From contig DATGWF010000100.1 in the NCBI GenBank assembly GCA_035299585.1, positions 1 to 18,731 on the forward strand: DNA of 18,731 bases. The letters are read 5' to 3'. Below, in pieces: positions 5,494 through 13,737 of this stretch. The DNA comes from DATGWF01 sp035299585 (lineage in GTDB: Bacteria > Actinomycetota > Actinomycetes > Actinomycetales > Microbacteriaceae). Both the position numbers and the translations under genes were made by a program. The notes under the pieces are model-generated. The model saw only the letters and a list, made by a program, of their open reading frames with translations, was not told the origin of the DNA and made no database searches. Each line of letters begins with the position of its first letter. Within the stretch, counting starts at the first letter, position 1.

Positions 5494-7968
5494 CTAAACG
5501 ACGAAGTTGACGAGCTTCGGGGCGCGCACGATGACGTGCTTCGGCTCACCGTCAAGCTTCACCGCGGCCCGCGCCGCCGCCTCCAAATCAGCATCCGACA
5601 CGTTCGGCGCCACATCGACACGGCCCTTGACCTTGCCGTTCACCTGAACCACCGCGGTCACCGTGTCCTCAACCAGCAGGCCCGGCTCAGCAGCCGGCCA
5701 CTCCACCAGAGCCACACTCGGCTCGTGGCCCAACTTCGACCACATGTCCTCAGCCGTGTAGGGGGCAAACAGGTCCAACAGAACGGCAGTTGCCTCAGCC
5801 GCCTCGCGCACCGCCGGATCAGCCGCACCGGCACCCGAATCGACGGTCTTACGGGTGGCATTCACCAAATCCATCAGACGTGCCACGACCACGTTGAACT
5901 TGTACGACTCCACCAGACCCGGCGCATCCGCCAGAAGCTTGTGCGTCACCCGACGCAACGGCACATCACCCGAACCGAAATCGACACCCGGCGCGCTCGC
6001 GACATCGTTCGCCACACGCCAGGCACGCGCCAAGAACTTGGCCGAACCGACCGGCGACACATCCGCCCAGTCGATGTCGTCCTCCGGCGGACCCGCAAAG
6101 GCGAGCGTCAAGCGCAGGGCGTCCGCGCCGTGCTCACGTAGCTCGCTCGCGAACTCGACCAGGTTGCCCTTCGACTTCGACATCTTCGAGCCATCCATGA
6201 GCACCATGCCCTGGTTCAGAAGCGCCGTAAACGGCTCCTCGAAGGTGAGGTACTTGGCGTCGTGCAACACCTTCGTGATGAAGCGCGAATACAGCAGGTG
6301 CAAGATGGCGTGCTCGACACCACCCACATACTGGTCGACCGGACCCCACTTGGCTGCCTCGGCTGGATCGAACGCCTGCGACTCATCGGTGGCGTTCAGA
6401 TAGCGCAAGTAGTACCAGGAGCTGTCCACGAAGGTGTCCATGGTGTCGCTGTCGCGCTTGGCCGCTGCGCCACAGCTCGGACAGGCCACGTTCACCCACT
6501 CCTCGGCAGCACCGAGCGGCGAGGCGCCCTTCGGCGACAGGTCGAGGCCCGCGGCCGCTGGGAGGCGCACGGGAAGCTGCTCGGCCGGCACCGGCACCTC
6601 ACCACACGACTCGCAGTGGATGATCGGAATGGGCGTGCCCCAGTAGCGCTGACGCGAAATGAGCCAGTCGCGCAGGCGGTAGTTCTTAGCGGCACCGCCT
6701 CGGCCCTCGGCCGCGAGCAGTTCGATTGCCTTCGCGATGGCATCGGCCTTGCCGAGGCCGTTGAGTGGGCCCGAGTTGATGAGGGTTCCCGCGCCCGCGA
6801 GCGCGGTGCCGGCGGCGAGCAGGTCGTCGGCGGGTTCGTCACCGGCGACATCGACGACCACGCGAACGGGCAGGTCGAAGGCGCGGGCGAAGTCGAGGTC
6901 GCGCTGGTCGTGTGCTGGCACGGCCATGATGGCGCCGTGGCCGTAGTCGGCGAGCACGTAGTCAGACGCCCAGATGGGAAGACGTTCGCCGTTGACCGGG
7001 TTGATGGCGAAACGCTCGAGGAACACGCCCGTCTTGGGGCGGTCCGTGCTTTGGCGTTCGATGTCGGTCTGGAGCTGGGTTTCGGCGAGGTAGGCCGCGA
7101 AGCGCTCCTGCACCTCGGGAGACGCGTCGGCGGCGAGTTCGGCGGCGAGCGGAGCATCGGGTGCGACCACCATGAACGTGGCACCCCAGAGCGTGTCCGG
7201 GCGGGTGGTGAAGATGCTGATGGGTTCGTCGCGGCCCTCGATGTCGAAGACCACGTCGGCGCCGATGGAACGGCCAATCCAGTTGCGCTGCATCGACAGC
7301 ACCTTGGCCGGCCAGGCACCCTCGAGGGTGTCGAGGTCGTCGAGGAGACGGTCGGCGTAGTCGGTCACTCGGAAGTACCACTGCGTGAGGGCCTTCTTGA
7401 TGACCACGGCACCACAGCGCTCACACAGGCCGTCGACGACCTGCTCGTTGGCGAGCACGGTCTGGTCGTCGGGGCACCAGTTGACCATGCCGGCCTTGCG
7501 GTAGGCGAGACCGAGCTTGTACAGCTCGAGGAACAGCCACTGGTTCCAGCGGTAGTACTCCGGGTCGCTCGTGTGCAGCTCGCGCGACCAGTCGAACGAG
7601 GGGGCGTACTTCTTGAAGCTCGACTTCTGCTGCTCGATGTTGGCGTAGGTCCATTCGCGCGGGTCGACACCGCGCTTGATGGCGGCGTTTTCGGCGGGGA
7701 GGCCAAACGAGTCCCAGCCGATCGGGTGCAGCACGTCGAAACCGCGGTGGCGCCAATAGCGGGCGAGCACGTCGCCGAACATGAATGCTTCGGCGTGACC
7801 CATGTGCAGATCGCCGGATGGGTAGGGGAACATGTCGAGCACGTACTTGCGCGGACGGCCGGTCGAGTCGGCGTCGACGCGGAACGGGTCGAGCTCGGCC
7901 CAGACCGGAGTCCAGGTGTCCTGGATGGCGGCAAAGTCGTAGCGGTCGTCAGTGTGTTCGGCGTTCAT
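5494..7968 (-). CDS. leuS: Leucyl-tRNA synthetase
   Basis: This cytoplasmic class I synthetase of 824 residues charges tRNA-Leu with leucine using ATP. The ATP-binding HMGH motif is at residues 55-58 (SGDLHMGHAEA) and the KMSKS motif at 595-599 (MDGSKMSKSKGN). The CP1 editing domain, which removes mischarged amino acids, shows TTRPDTLWG near 254-262 and GHGAIMAVPAHDQRD near 343-357, including Asp354, part of the conserved AHD element. Zinc-type Cys pairs occur at CERC (182-185), CESC (452-455) and CPSC (496-499). The protein is full-length and ends in KLVNFVV. ATG 7968 has only a weak purine stretch before it. The gene lies 36 bp after pabB and ends a long co-directional series beginning at cydA. 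It converges with the cassette island. Confidence 0.97.
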   Translation of the reverse strand: MNAEHTDDRYDFAAIQDTWTPVWAELDPFRVDADSTGRPRKYVLDMFPYPSGDLHMGHAEAFMFGDVLARYWRHRGFDVLHPIGWDSFGLPAENAAIKRGVDPREWTYANIEQQKSSFKKYAPSFDWSRELHTSDPEYYRWNQWLFLELYKLGLAYRKAGMVNWCPDDQTVLANEQVVDGLCERCGAVVIKKALTQWYFRVTDYADRLLDDLDTLEGAWPAKVLSMQRNWIGRSIGADVVFDIEGRDEPISIFTTRPDTLWGATFMVVAPDAPLAAELAADASPEVQERFAAYLAETQLQTDIERQSTDRPKTGVFLERFAINPVNGERLPIWASDYVLADYGHGAIMAVPAHDQRDLDFARAFDLPVRVVVDVAGDEPADDLLAAGTALAGAGTLINSGPLNGLGKADAIAKAIELLAAEGRGGAAKNYRLRDWLISRQRYWGTPIPIIHCESCGEVPVPAEQLPVRLPAAAGLDLSPKGASPLGAAEEWVNVACPSCGAAAKRDSDTMDTFVDSSWYYLRYLNATDESQAFDPAEAAKWGPVDQYVGGVEHAILHLLYSRFITKVLHDAKYLTFEEPFTALLNQGMVLMDGSKMSKSKGNLVEFASELREHGADALRLTLAFAGPPEDDIDWADVSPVGSAKFLARAWRVANDVASAPGVDFGSGDVPLRRVTHKLLADAPGLVESYKFNVVVARLMDLVNATRKTVDSGAGAADPAVREAAEATAVLLDLFAPYTAEDMWSKLGHEPSVALVEWPAAEPGLLVEDTVTAVVQVNGKVKGRVDVAPNVSDADLEAAARAAVKLDGEPKHVIVRAPKLVNFVV

Positions 7969-8004
7969 GGGCTCGTTCTCGCTGGTGCGGGCAATAGCAC
8001 GAGT

Positions 8005-9420
8005 TTAGTCGGCCGAGGCGATTCCGAGCGCGCGCAGCAGGGCCGCTGCTTTGAGTCGCGCCTCGAACACCTCGTCGTCGGGATCCGAGAGTGCCGTGAT
8101 GCCACCGCCGGCACCGATACTCCAGCCGTCCGGCCGGATCACGATGCTGCGAATCGTCATGGCGAGGTCGATGGAGCCGTCGTTCGAGAGGTAGCCGTGC
8201 GCGCCGGAGTAGATGCCGCGCGGGCCCGACTCCAGTCGGCTGAGGTGCTGCACGGCGCGATGCTTCGGGGCGCCCGTCATTGAGCCCGCTGGGAAGGATA
8301 CCGTCACCACGTCGAGCGGATGCCGCTCGGGAGCGAGTCGCGCTTCGATGGTGGACACGAGTTGGTGCACGGGCGCGTAGGTTTCCACCTCGAGCAGCGC
8401 GGGCACGCTCACCGACCCGGTCACGGCCACTCGGCCCAGGTCGTTGCGCATGAGGTCCACAATCATCACGTTCTCGGCACGCTCTTTGTCGCTCGCAAGC
8501 AGTTCGGCGGCGAGCGCGGCGTCAGCGTCGGGTTCGGCGGATCGCTTGCGGGTGCCCTTGATGGGTTTGGTGCGGATGCGGCCCGCGGGCGTGATCTCGA
8601 TGAACTGCTCTGGGCTCACCGAGACGAGAGCCGTATCGCCGATGCGGATGAGACTGCCGTGGTGACTGCCGGCCACCGCCCGCAGGCGCAGAAACACGTC
8701 GAGCGGGTCGTGGAGTTGCGGGCCGGAGATGCGGCTGGTGAGGCAGAGCTGGTAGGCCTCGCCGTCGGCGATGAGGCGTTGGGCGGCGCGCACATGCTCG
8801 GCGTAGTCGGCGTCGCTGTCACGCCAACGCGCTCCCCCGGAGGCGGCGGCGTCCGCGGCGTCCGGGACGGCGTGAGCCCGCTGGAGAGCGACCTCGAGTC
8901 GACGCACGGCGACGGCATCGGGGCCGTCGACCGAGATGACCCCGGTGTCGTGGTCGAGCCGAGCCCAAGCGCCCGCTTCGAACCAGGCGGCGTCGGGATA
9001 GTCTTCGTCCTCGGTTGGCAGGTCGATGTCGAGCGTCGCGCGAGCACACTCATACCCGAACCAGCCGACCCAGCCGCCGGAGAAGCGTGGCTGCTCCTCG
9101 CCGGCTCGGTCGAGCTGCCAACGCTCCCGCAGCCGGCTGAACACGTCGCCGACGCGCGCGTTCGATTGCCTGCCGGTCTCGACGATGCGGCCAGTTCGCT
9201 CGTTTGCGACGAGTCGTTCTTCGACGGCACCGGGAACGATGAGGTAACTCGAGCCGATGGTGGCATGCGGGCCGGCGTCGAGCCAGGCGATACTGCCGGG
9301 TTCGGCCGCGACAGTGCGCGCAGCGGCGGCGAATCGCTCTGTGGGATGCACGCCACTAGCGTAGGCGACCGCCTTCAATTCGGAGCCGCCGTGCGTTGAT
9401 GTCGCTCGGGAGCGTTTCAT
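8005..9420 (-). CDS. pabB: Aminodeoxychorismate synthase component I
   Basis: The enzyme converts chorismate, with ammonia from the PabA glutaminase, to 4-amino-4-deoxychorismate for p-aminobenzoate and folate synthesis in the cytoplasm. The chorismate-binding half carries SPEQF (269-273), PIKGTRKR (286-293), AENVMIVDLMRNDLGR (315-330) and FPAGSMTGAPK (376-386). The Lys in PIKGT marks PabB; anthranilate synthase TrpE normally has PIAGT. The protein is a stand-alone component of 471 residues, with no fused PabA or PabC domain, and neither partner is in the window. The start is uncertain: ATG 9420 overlaps cydC by 65 bp and has no ribosome site, TTG 9378 has a weak GGCGG, and GTG 9351 begins 4 bp after the cydC stop. 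The tight packing argues for co-transcription with cydABDC. Confidence 0.9.
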   Translation of the reverse strand: MKRSRATSTHGGSELKAVAYASGVHPTERFAAAARTVAAEPGSIAWLDAGPHATIGSSYLIVPGAVEERLVANERTGRIVETGRQSNARVGDVFSRLRERWQLDRAGEEQPRFSGGWVGWFGYECARATLDIDLPTEDEDYPDAAWFEAGAWARLDHDTGVISVDGPDAVAVRRLEVALQRAHAVPDAADAAASGGARWRDSDADYAEHVRAAQRLIADGEAYQLCLTSRISGPQLHDPLDVFLRLRAVAGSHHGSLIRIGDTALVSVSPEQFIEITPAGRIRTKPIKGTRKRSAEPDADAALAAELLASDKERAENVMIVDLMRNDLGRVAVTGSVSVPALLEVETYAPVHQLVSTIEARLAPERHPLDVVTVSFPAGSMTGAPKHRAVQHLSRLESGPRGIYSGAHGYLSNDGSIDLAMTIRSIVIRPDGWSIGAGGGITALSDPDDEVFEARLKAAALLRALGIASAD

Positions 9421-11020
9421 GACTCATGATGATGACCGTGCGTTCCAGGCTGAGTGCGGCGATGTCACGGAAGATTTGATCGGCCAACTCCGGGTGTACG
9501 TTCGCGGTCGGTTCGTCACAGATGAGAATCGGCGCGTCAATGAGTAGCGACCGTGCGAGAGCGATGCGTTGCGCTTGACCGCCCGATACGAGTTCGCCAC
9601 GTTCTCCCACCTCAGCGTCGAGCCCGCCACGAGCCGAAACCCAATCTGCCAGTCCGACACGCTCGAGAACGCGGACGAAATCGTCGTCGCTCACCCCGGG
9701 TCGGGCAAAGCTAAGGTTTCCGCGAATCGTGGTGTGAAACAGCCACGGCTGTTGCTCGCACAGCACCACGAGGGAACGAACGTTCGCGGCGCCGAGCTCG
9801 CCCAGTTCGATGCCGCCGAGCGTGGCGCGGCCCTGCACGGTCAAGAAGCGAACGAGGGCGTGCGCGAGGCTCGACTTCCCCGAACCACTCTCGCCCGAAA
9901 TCCAGACGAGTTCTCCGGGCTCAATCGAAAACGAGATGTCGGAAAGTGCGAGTTCGATTGCCCCGGGGTATCGCACCGAGACCCTATCCAAGACGATGCG
10001 CGAATGGACACCGATGGGCAAACCTGACTCGGATTCTCGAGACAGTCGCTCGTCCGGAATCTCCGAAGGGCAGTCCTCCGGCACGACCGAGGCGATGCGG
10101 TTCGCCGCCGCTTGCGCGTTGGCGCGTGCGCTGAGTGCAATGGGAAACACGCCGAGGAGGTCACCGAGGGCAATGGGAATCAAGACGATAACCGCTGCCA
10201 TGGGAACCGTGAGCGAACCTCCCGCGACTTCTGTGGCGATTGCGAGCATGCCCCAGGCGCTGCTCAAGCCAACACTCACGAGCAAGATGGCGGATGCAAA
10301 TCCTGAACGCCGAGCGACGCCACGCTCAATCCTGCTGAGTGCCTCTCCTGCAATCGCGACCTGACTCCTCGCGGTGCCATCGGCACCGAAAGCGCGGAGA
10401 ACATCCCAGTTGCTCACGGTGTCGTAGACCGTGTCAGTCAAGGCACCACGGGCCGGCGCGATGTCGCGCGCGCTCCGGGCGCTGCGGGACCGCACGCTGA
10501 ATAGCGCGAGACTCGTTCCAGCCGTCAAGATTACGGCCATCCCAAGCCCCGCAATCGGGGCGAACATGATGAGCGCGAGCACTGTCACGAGCGTCACAAT
10601 GCCACTTGACCAGCACGAGGCGAGAACCCGCAGTGGGTAAAACTGCAGGTCATCAATATCGCGCACAAATCGCGACAGTGCGTCGCCTCGCTGGACGCCG
10701 GAAATCCCAAACGGGGCCCGTTCCGCGAGCCGCTCGAAGAGTCGCACCCGAAGTGCGGGAAGCCGACGGAAAACGGCGTCGTGGCCCACGAGACGCTCAA
10801 TGTAACGGAAGAAGGCGCGCCCCAGGGCAAACGCGCGAACTCCCACGATGGCGAAGCTGAGCCACAGAATAGGCGGGTGTGCTGCGGCGCTGACGATGAG
10901 CCACATGCTGGTCGCGAGCAATGCAACAGCCGAACCGTTTGAGGCAACGCCGAGCGCCACGGTCGCGGTCATGCGATGCCGCTCGGGCACGCTCGAGGCG
11001 AGAATGTCGCGAGGCGTCAT
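9356..11020 (-). CDS. cydC: ABC transporter CydC, cytochrome bd assembly
   Basis: This is the second half of the CydDC heterodimeric inner-membrane ABC exporter. It moves thiols such as glutathione or cysteine in E. coli, or possibly heme, and is required for cytochrome bd assembly. Of its 554 residues, the first about 300 form a six-helix membrane domain. The rest form the ATPase, with Walker A GESGSGKS (376-383), Q-loop CEQQPW (421-426), signature LVSGGQAQR (477-485), Walker B ILICDEP (498-504) and the switch His in IIMSHET. I chose ATG 11020 because it overlaps the cydD stop (ATGA), although the frame is open to 11095. The sequence IERLVGHDAVFRRLPALR in the coupling region is typical of CydC proteins. 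It is translationally coupled to cydD and overlaps the start region of pabB. Confidence 0.92.
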   Translation of the reverse strand: MTPRDILASSVPERHRMTATVALGVASNGSAVALLATSMWLIVSAAAHPPILWLSFAIVGVRAFALGRAFFRYIERLVGHDAVFRRLPALRVRLFERLAERAPFGISGVQRGDALSRFVRDIDDLQFYPLRVLASCWSSGIVTLVTVLALIMFAPIAGLGMAVILTAGTSLALFSVRSRSARSARDIAPARGALTDTVYDTVSNWDVLRAFGADGTARSQVAIAGEALSRIERGVARRSGFASAILLVSVGLSSAWGMLAIATEVAGGSLTVPMAAVIVLIPIALGDLLGVFPIALSARANAQAAANRIASVVPEDCPSEIPDERLSRESESGLPIGVHSRIVLDRVSVRYPGAIELALSDISFSIEPGELVWISGESGSGKSSLAHALVRFLTVQGRATLGGIELGELGAANVRSLVVLCEQQPWLFHTTIRGNLSFARPGVSDDDFVRVLERVGLADWVSARGGLDAEVGERGELVSGGQAQRIALARSLLIDAPILICDEPTANVHPELADQIFRDIAALSLERTVIIMSHETLPSDINARRLRIEGGRLR

Positions 11021-12636
11021 GGGGCACCACCGAATTCGTGCATGCGATCCGCACTTGCGGCGAGCCCACGCCGGTGAGTCGCAACAATGACACACACGCC
11101 CGCTTGCGCAAGTCGACGCAATTCGATGACGAGAGCGGCCTCATGGGCCTCATCGAGCGCGGAACTCGGCTCGTCCAAAATGAGGGTCATGACAGCCGGA
11201 ACCGTCTCGAGGCGGTACAGCGCTCGGGCAATGCTGACCCGCTGCGCTTGCCCTCCGGAGAGTCCGCTCCCGCCGGCACCGAGGGCGCCGTCAAGGTCAA
11301 TGTCGGAGGCTCCCGCGCGAGCGAGGCATTTGAGCGCAACGGCACGATTAGGTTCGGCAGCGCCGAGCGCGATATTCGACAGAACGCTGCCCGCCGTGAG
11401 GCTCGGACGTTGCGGACCCCACGCGATCCCAGTGTGATCGGCGGAACAGTTCCCCTCGGACGGCGCGAATCCCAAGATGCCTGCGATGAGGCTGGATTTT
11501 CCGCTGCCACTCGGACCGACGAGCGCGTGGACGCGACCGGCTTCGAAGGTTGCCGTGAGCGGTCCGATAGTGAATGCCTTCGCGCGCGCAACCGAGAAGT
11601 CACGCAGCACGATTCCGTCGGAACGGTTTGGCTCGGCGCGTTCGGCGGTGAGCCGCTCGCTCGCGTCTGCTGCCTGATCACTCGTGGAGACCGCATCGAG
11701 AAGCGCAAACAGGGCGTTTGCCGATGTCAGGCCATCCGCGGCCGCGTGAAAACTCGCACCGACCTGACGAACTGGCGCAAACACATCGGGAATCACCAGC
11801 AACACGAAGAGTCCCGCGGCGAGACCAATCTCTCCGGCAATCAGACGGGTTCCCACAAGTACAGCCACGATTGCAACCGAGAGCGTCGCGGCGAGCTCGA
11901 GGGTGAATCCACTCAAGAATGAGAGCCGAAGCACCGCCATTGTGCGACGGCGATAGGCCTCGCCCGCAGACAGAATCGCGCGCGACTGTTCGCGTTCGCG
12001 GCGAAAGATTTTGAGCGTCGCTATGCCCTCGACCACGTCGGCGAACTGTCGACCGAGCGTGGTAAGTGCACTCAGCTGGGCCGACTGCACCGATTCAGTT
12101 GCGCGGCCAATGAGCACCATAAACACCGGAATGACCGGAATCACAATCGCGACAACGAGTGCGCTCGGGCCATCGGTCAGGAGGATGGCACACCAGAGCA
12201 GTGGGGTGGCAATCAGTTCCAGCAGGAGTTGCGGGAGGAACTGGCCGAAGTACTCATCGAGTGCATCGAGCCCGCGAGTGAGGAGCAACGTGACATCGGT
12301 GCGGGAGAAGCCCTCGCGGCCGAGCGCCCCACCGGTTGCCAGCGCCCGCATCCCCGCTTCGCGCAGGTGCGCCTTCGCTCGGGCAGCACCACGAGCGGCT
12401 GACTGAGCGCCTGCCCAGACCGCGATGGCACGCAGGACGGCACCACCGATCAGTGCCCAGAGTACAACGGGCCAGTCCGGTTGTCGCCCGTCAAACCAGG
12501 CAACAATGACCGCGCTCGCCGATGCAGCGAACATCAGCATGCCGATCGCCTGCAGCAGCGCCCAGACGCACCCCCAAACGAGCAGCCACGCGACCGCGGG
12601 ACTGAGCCTCACGAGGCGGGAGTCAAACGGTCTCAT
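11017..12636 (-). CDS. cydD: ABC transporter CydD, cytochrome bd assembly
   Basis: Partner of CydC in the heterodimeric exporter for cytochrome bd maturation. It has 539 residues from ATG 12636: a six-helix membrane domain to about residue 310, then the ATPase with Walker A GPSGSGKS (374-381), signature LSGGQAQR (459-466), Walker B LILDEP (485-490) and the switch His in VIVATHRRG. The helix pattern near residues 120-180 (LDALDEYFGQFLPQLLLE, IPVIPVFMVLIGRAT) is characteristic of CydD. The frame is open to 12774, but the extra 46 residues are polar and overlap cydB, so I reject them. The gap to cydB is 31 bp and the stop overlaps cydC by four bases. The CydD and CydC halves are separate genes here; some actinobacteria carry them fused. 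Confidence 0.92.
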   Translation of the reverse strand: MRPFDSRLVRLSPAVAWLLVWGCVWALLQAIGMLMFAASASAVIVAWFDGRQPDWPVVLWALIGGAVLRAIAVWAGAQSAARGAARAKAHLREAGMRALATGGALGREGFSRTDVTLLLTRGLDALDEYFGQFLPQLLLELIATPLLWCAILLTDGPSALVVAIVIPVIPVFMVLIGRATESVQSAQLSALTTLGRQFADVVEGIATLKIFRREREQSRAILSAGEAYRRRTMAVLRLSFLSGFTLELAATLSVAIVAVLVGTRLIAGEIGLAAGLFVLLVIPDVFAPVRQVGASFHAAADGLTSANALFALLDAVSTSDQAADASERLTAERAEPNRSDGIVLRDFSVARAKAFTIGPLTATFEAGRVHALVGPSGSGKSSLIAGILGFAPSEGNCSADHTGIAWGPQRPSLTAGSVLSNIALGAAEPNRAVALKCLARAGASDIDLDGALGAGGSGLSGGQAQRVSIARALYRLETVPAVMTLILDEPSSALDEAHEAALVIELRRLAQAGVCVIVATHRRGLAASADRMHEFGGAP

Positions 12637-12667
12637 GGTGTCATTCTGTCGGTGGCGTACCCCGGAC

Positions 12668-13723
12668 TTATGCGGCCTTGGTGCGCGAGAGCGAGACAGC
12701 ATGACCGGGAATGTGCTCTCGACCGACGCGCTTGCGGAACACCCAGAAGGTCCACGCCTGGTAGGCGAGTACAAGGGGAATCATGAACACGGCGACCCAG
12801 GTCATCAGGGTGAGCGTTGCCTCTGAGCTCGAACCGTTGAAAATGGTGAGATTCTCTCCACCCACGGTGCTATTCACGATGAGGTTCGGGAACAGGGTGA
12901 AGTAGATGAATCCGACCGCGGCGATTACCGTAACGAGATGCCAGACGAAGGCGAACCCGTCGCGACCGCGCACCGTTGAGAGCAACGACAGAATGAGCGA
13001 GACCGCCGCGAGCGCACCAAACACGAGCACGAGCCACAGCGCTTGAGCCCCCATGTTGGCGAGCACCGTCCACACGATAAACGCGGCCGCCAGGACAAGA
13101 GTGACCAGGCCGATCTTGATGCCGAGGGCACGCGAGCGTTCGCGGACATCGCCGGTCGACTTGAGTGCCAAGTAGGTCAGTCCGTAGCTGAAGAAGAGCG
13201 CGAGGGTTGTCATCCCGGCAAGCAACGGATACACCGTGAGCAAGTCGAAGAAGTTTCCGGTGTAGGCCCATCCCCCGGTCTCCGGTTGCGCCATTGGAAT
13301 GCCCTGAATCAGGTTGCCGAAGGCGACACCCCAAAGGAGTGCGGGCAGTGCCGAACCGAACACGATGAACGTGTCGAACCAGGCGGTCCAGCGTTCGTGC
13401 GTGCCCTGGTGGCGGTATTCAAACGACACTCCGCGCAGGATGAGCGCGAGGAGGATGAGGAGCAGCGCGAGGTAGAAGCCGCTGAACATGGTGGCGTACC
13501 ACTCTGGGAACGAGGCGAATAGGCAGGCACCGGCGACGATGAGCCAGGTCTCGTTGAGATCCCAAACAGGTCCGATGGTGTTGATGATGACGCGGCGATC
13601 GACGTCGTCACGTCCAACGAACGGCAAGGCCATGCCCACACCGAAGTCGAATCCGTCGAGCACGAAGTAGCCGATAAGCAGGGCTCCCACGATGAGGAAC
13701 CAGACGAATTGCAGGGTGTCCAT
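12668..13723 (-). CDS. cydB: Cytochrome bd quinol oxidase subunit II
   Basis: Integral membrane subunit of cytochrome bd, paired with CydA. The complex oxidises quinol and reduces O2 to water with high oxygen affinity. The 351 residues include about eight to nine helices and family motifs: YFVLDGFDFGVGMALPF (about 19-35), GPVWDLNETW (51-60), FPEWYATMFSGFYLAL (72-87) and LRGVSFEYRHQ (96-106). There is a charged C-terminal end (FRKRVGREHIPGH). ATG 13723 has a perfect AGGAGG 8 nt upstream that overlaps the cydA stop codon, so translation is coupled to cydA. The length is usual for this family in Actinomycetota. Confidence 0.96.
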   Translation of the reverse strand: MDTLQFVWFLIVGALLIGYFVLDGFDFGVGMALPFVGRDDVDRRVIINTIGPVWDLNETWLIVAGACLFASFPEWYATMFSGFYLALLLILLALILRGVSFEYRHQGTHERWTAWFDTFIVFGSALPALLWGVAFGNLIQGIPMAQPETGGWAYTGNFFDLLTVYPLLAGMTTLALFFSYGLTYLALKSTGDVRERSRALGIKIGLVTLVLAAAFIVWTVLANMGAQALWLVLVFGALAAVSLILSLLSTVRGRDGFAFVWHLVTVIAAVGFIYFTLFPNLIVNSTVGGENLTIFNGSSSEATLTLMTWVAVFMIPLVLAYQAWTFWVFRKRVGREHIPGHAVSLSRTKAA

Positions 13724-13731
13724 GAGCGAGT

Positions 13732-13737
13732 CCTCCT
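13732..13737 (-). promoter_or_regulatory. Ribosome binding site of cydB
   Basis: AGGAGG on the minus strand shares two bases with the cydA TAG stop (13736-13738) and lies 8 nt before the cydB ATG. This is a clear stop/SD overlap that couples the two subunits. Confidence 0.85.

Noticed and set aside
5314..6141. Open frame on + (275 codons) running from the split gene into leuS
   Set aside because: His/Arg/Thr-rich translation; most of it lies antisense to the leuS 3' half and it has no ribosome site.
6262..8283. Long open frame on + (673 codons) opposite leuS
   Set aside because: It is a shadow of leuS caused by high GC at third positions. It is rich in Gly/Val/His/Glu/Arg, without a domain, and leuS is unambiguous.
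8320..9399. Open frame on + (359 codons) opposite pabB
   Set aside because: Same antisense effect; pabB carries all family motifs in the other strand.
10921..11922. Open frame on + (333 codons) opposite cydD/cydC
   Set aside because: Arg/Glu/Gly-rich low-information translation opposite well-recognised ABC transporter genes.
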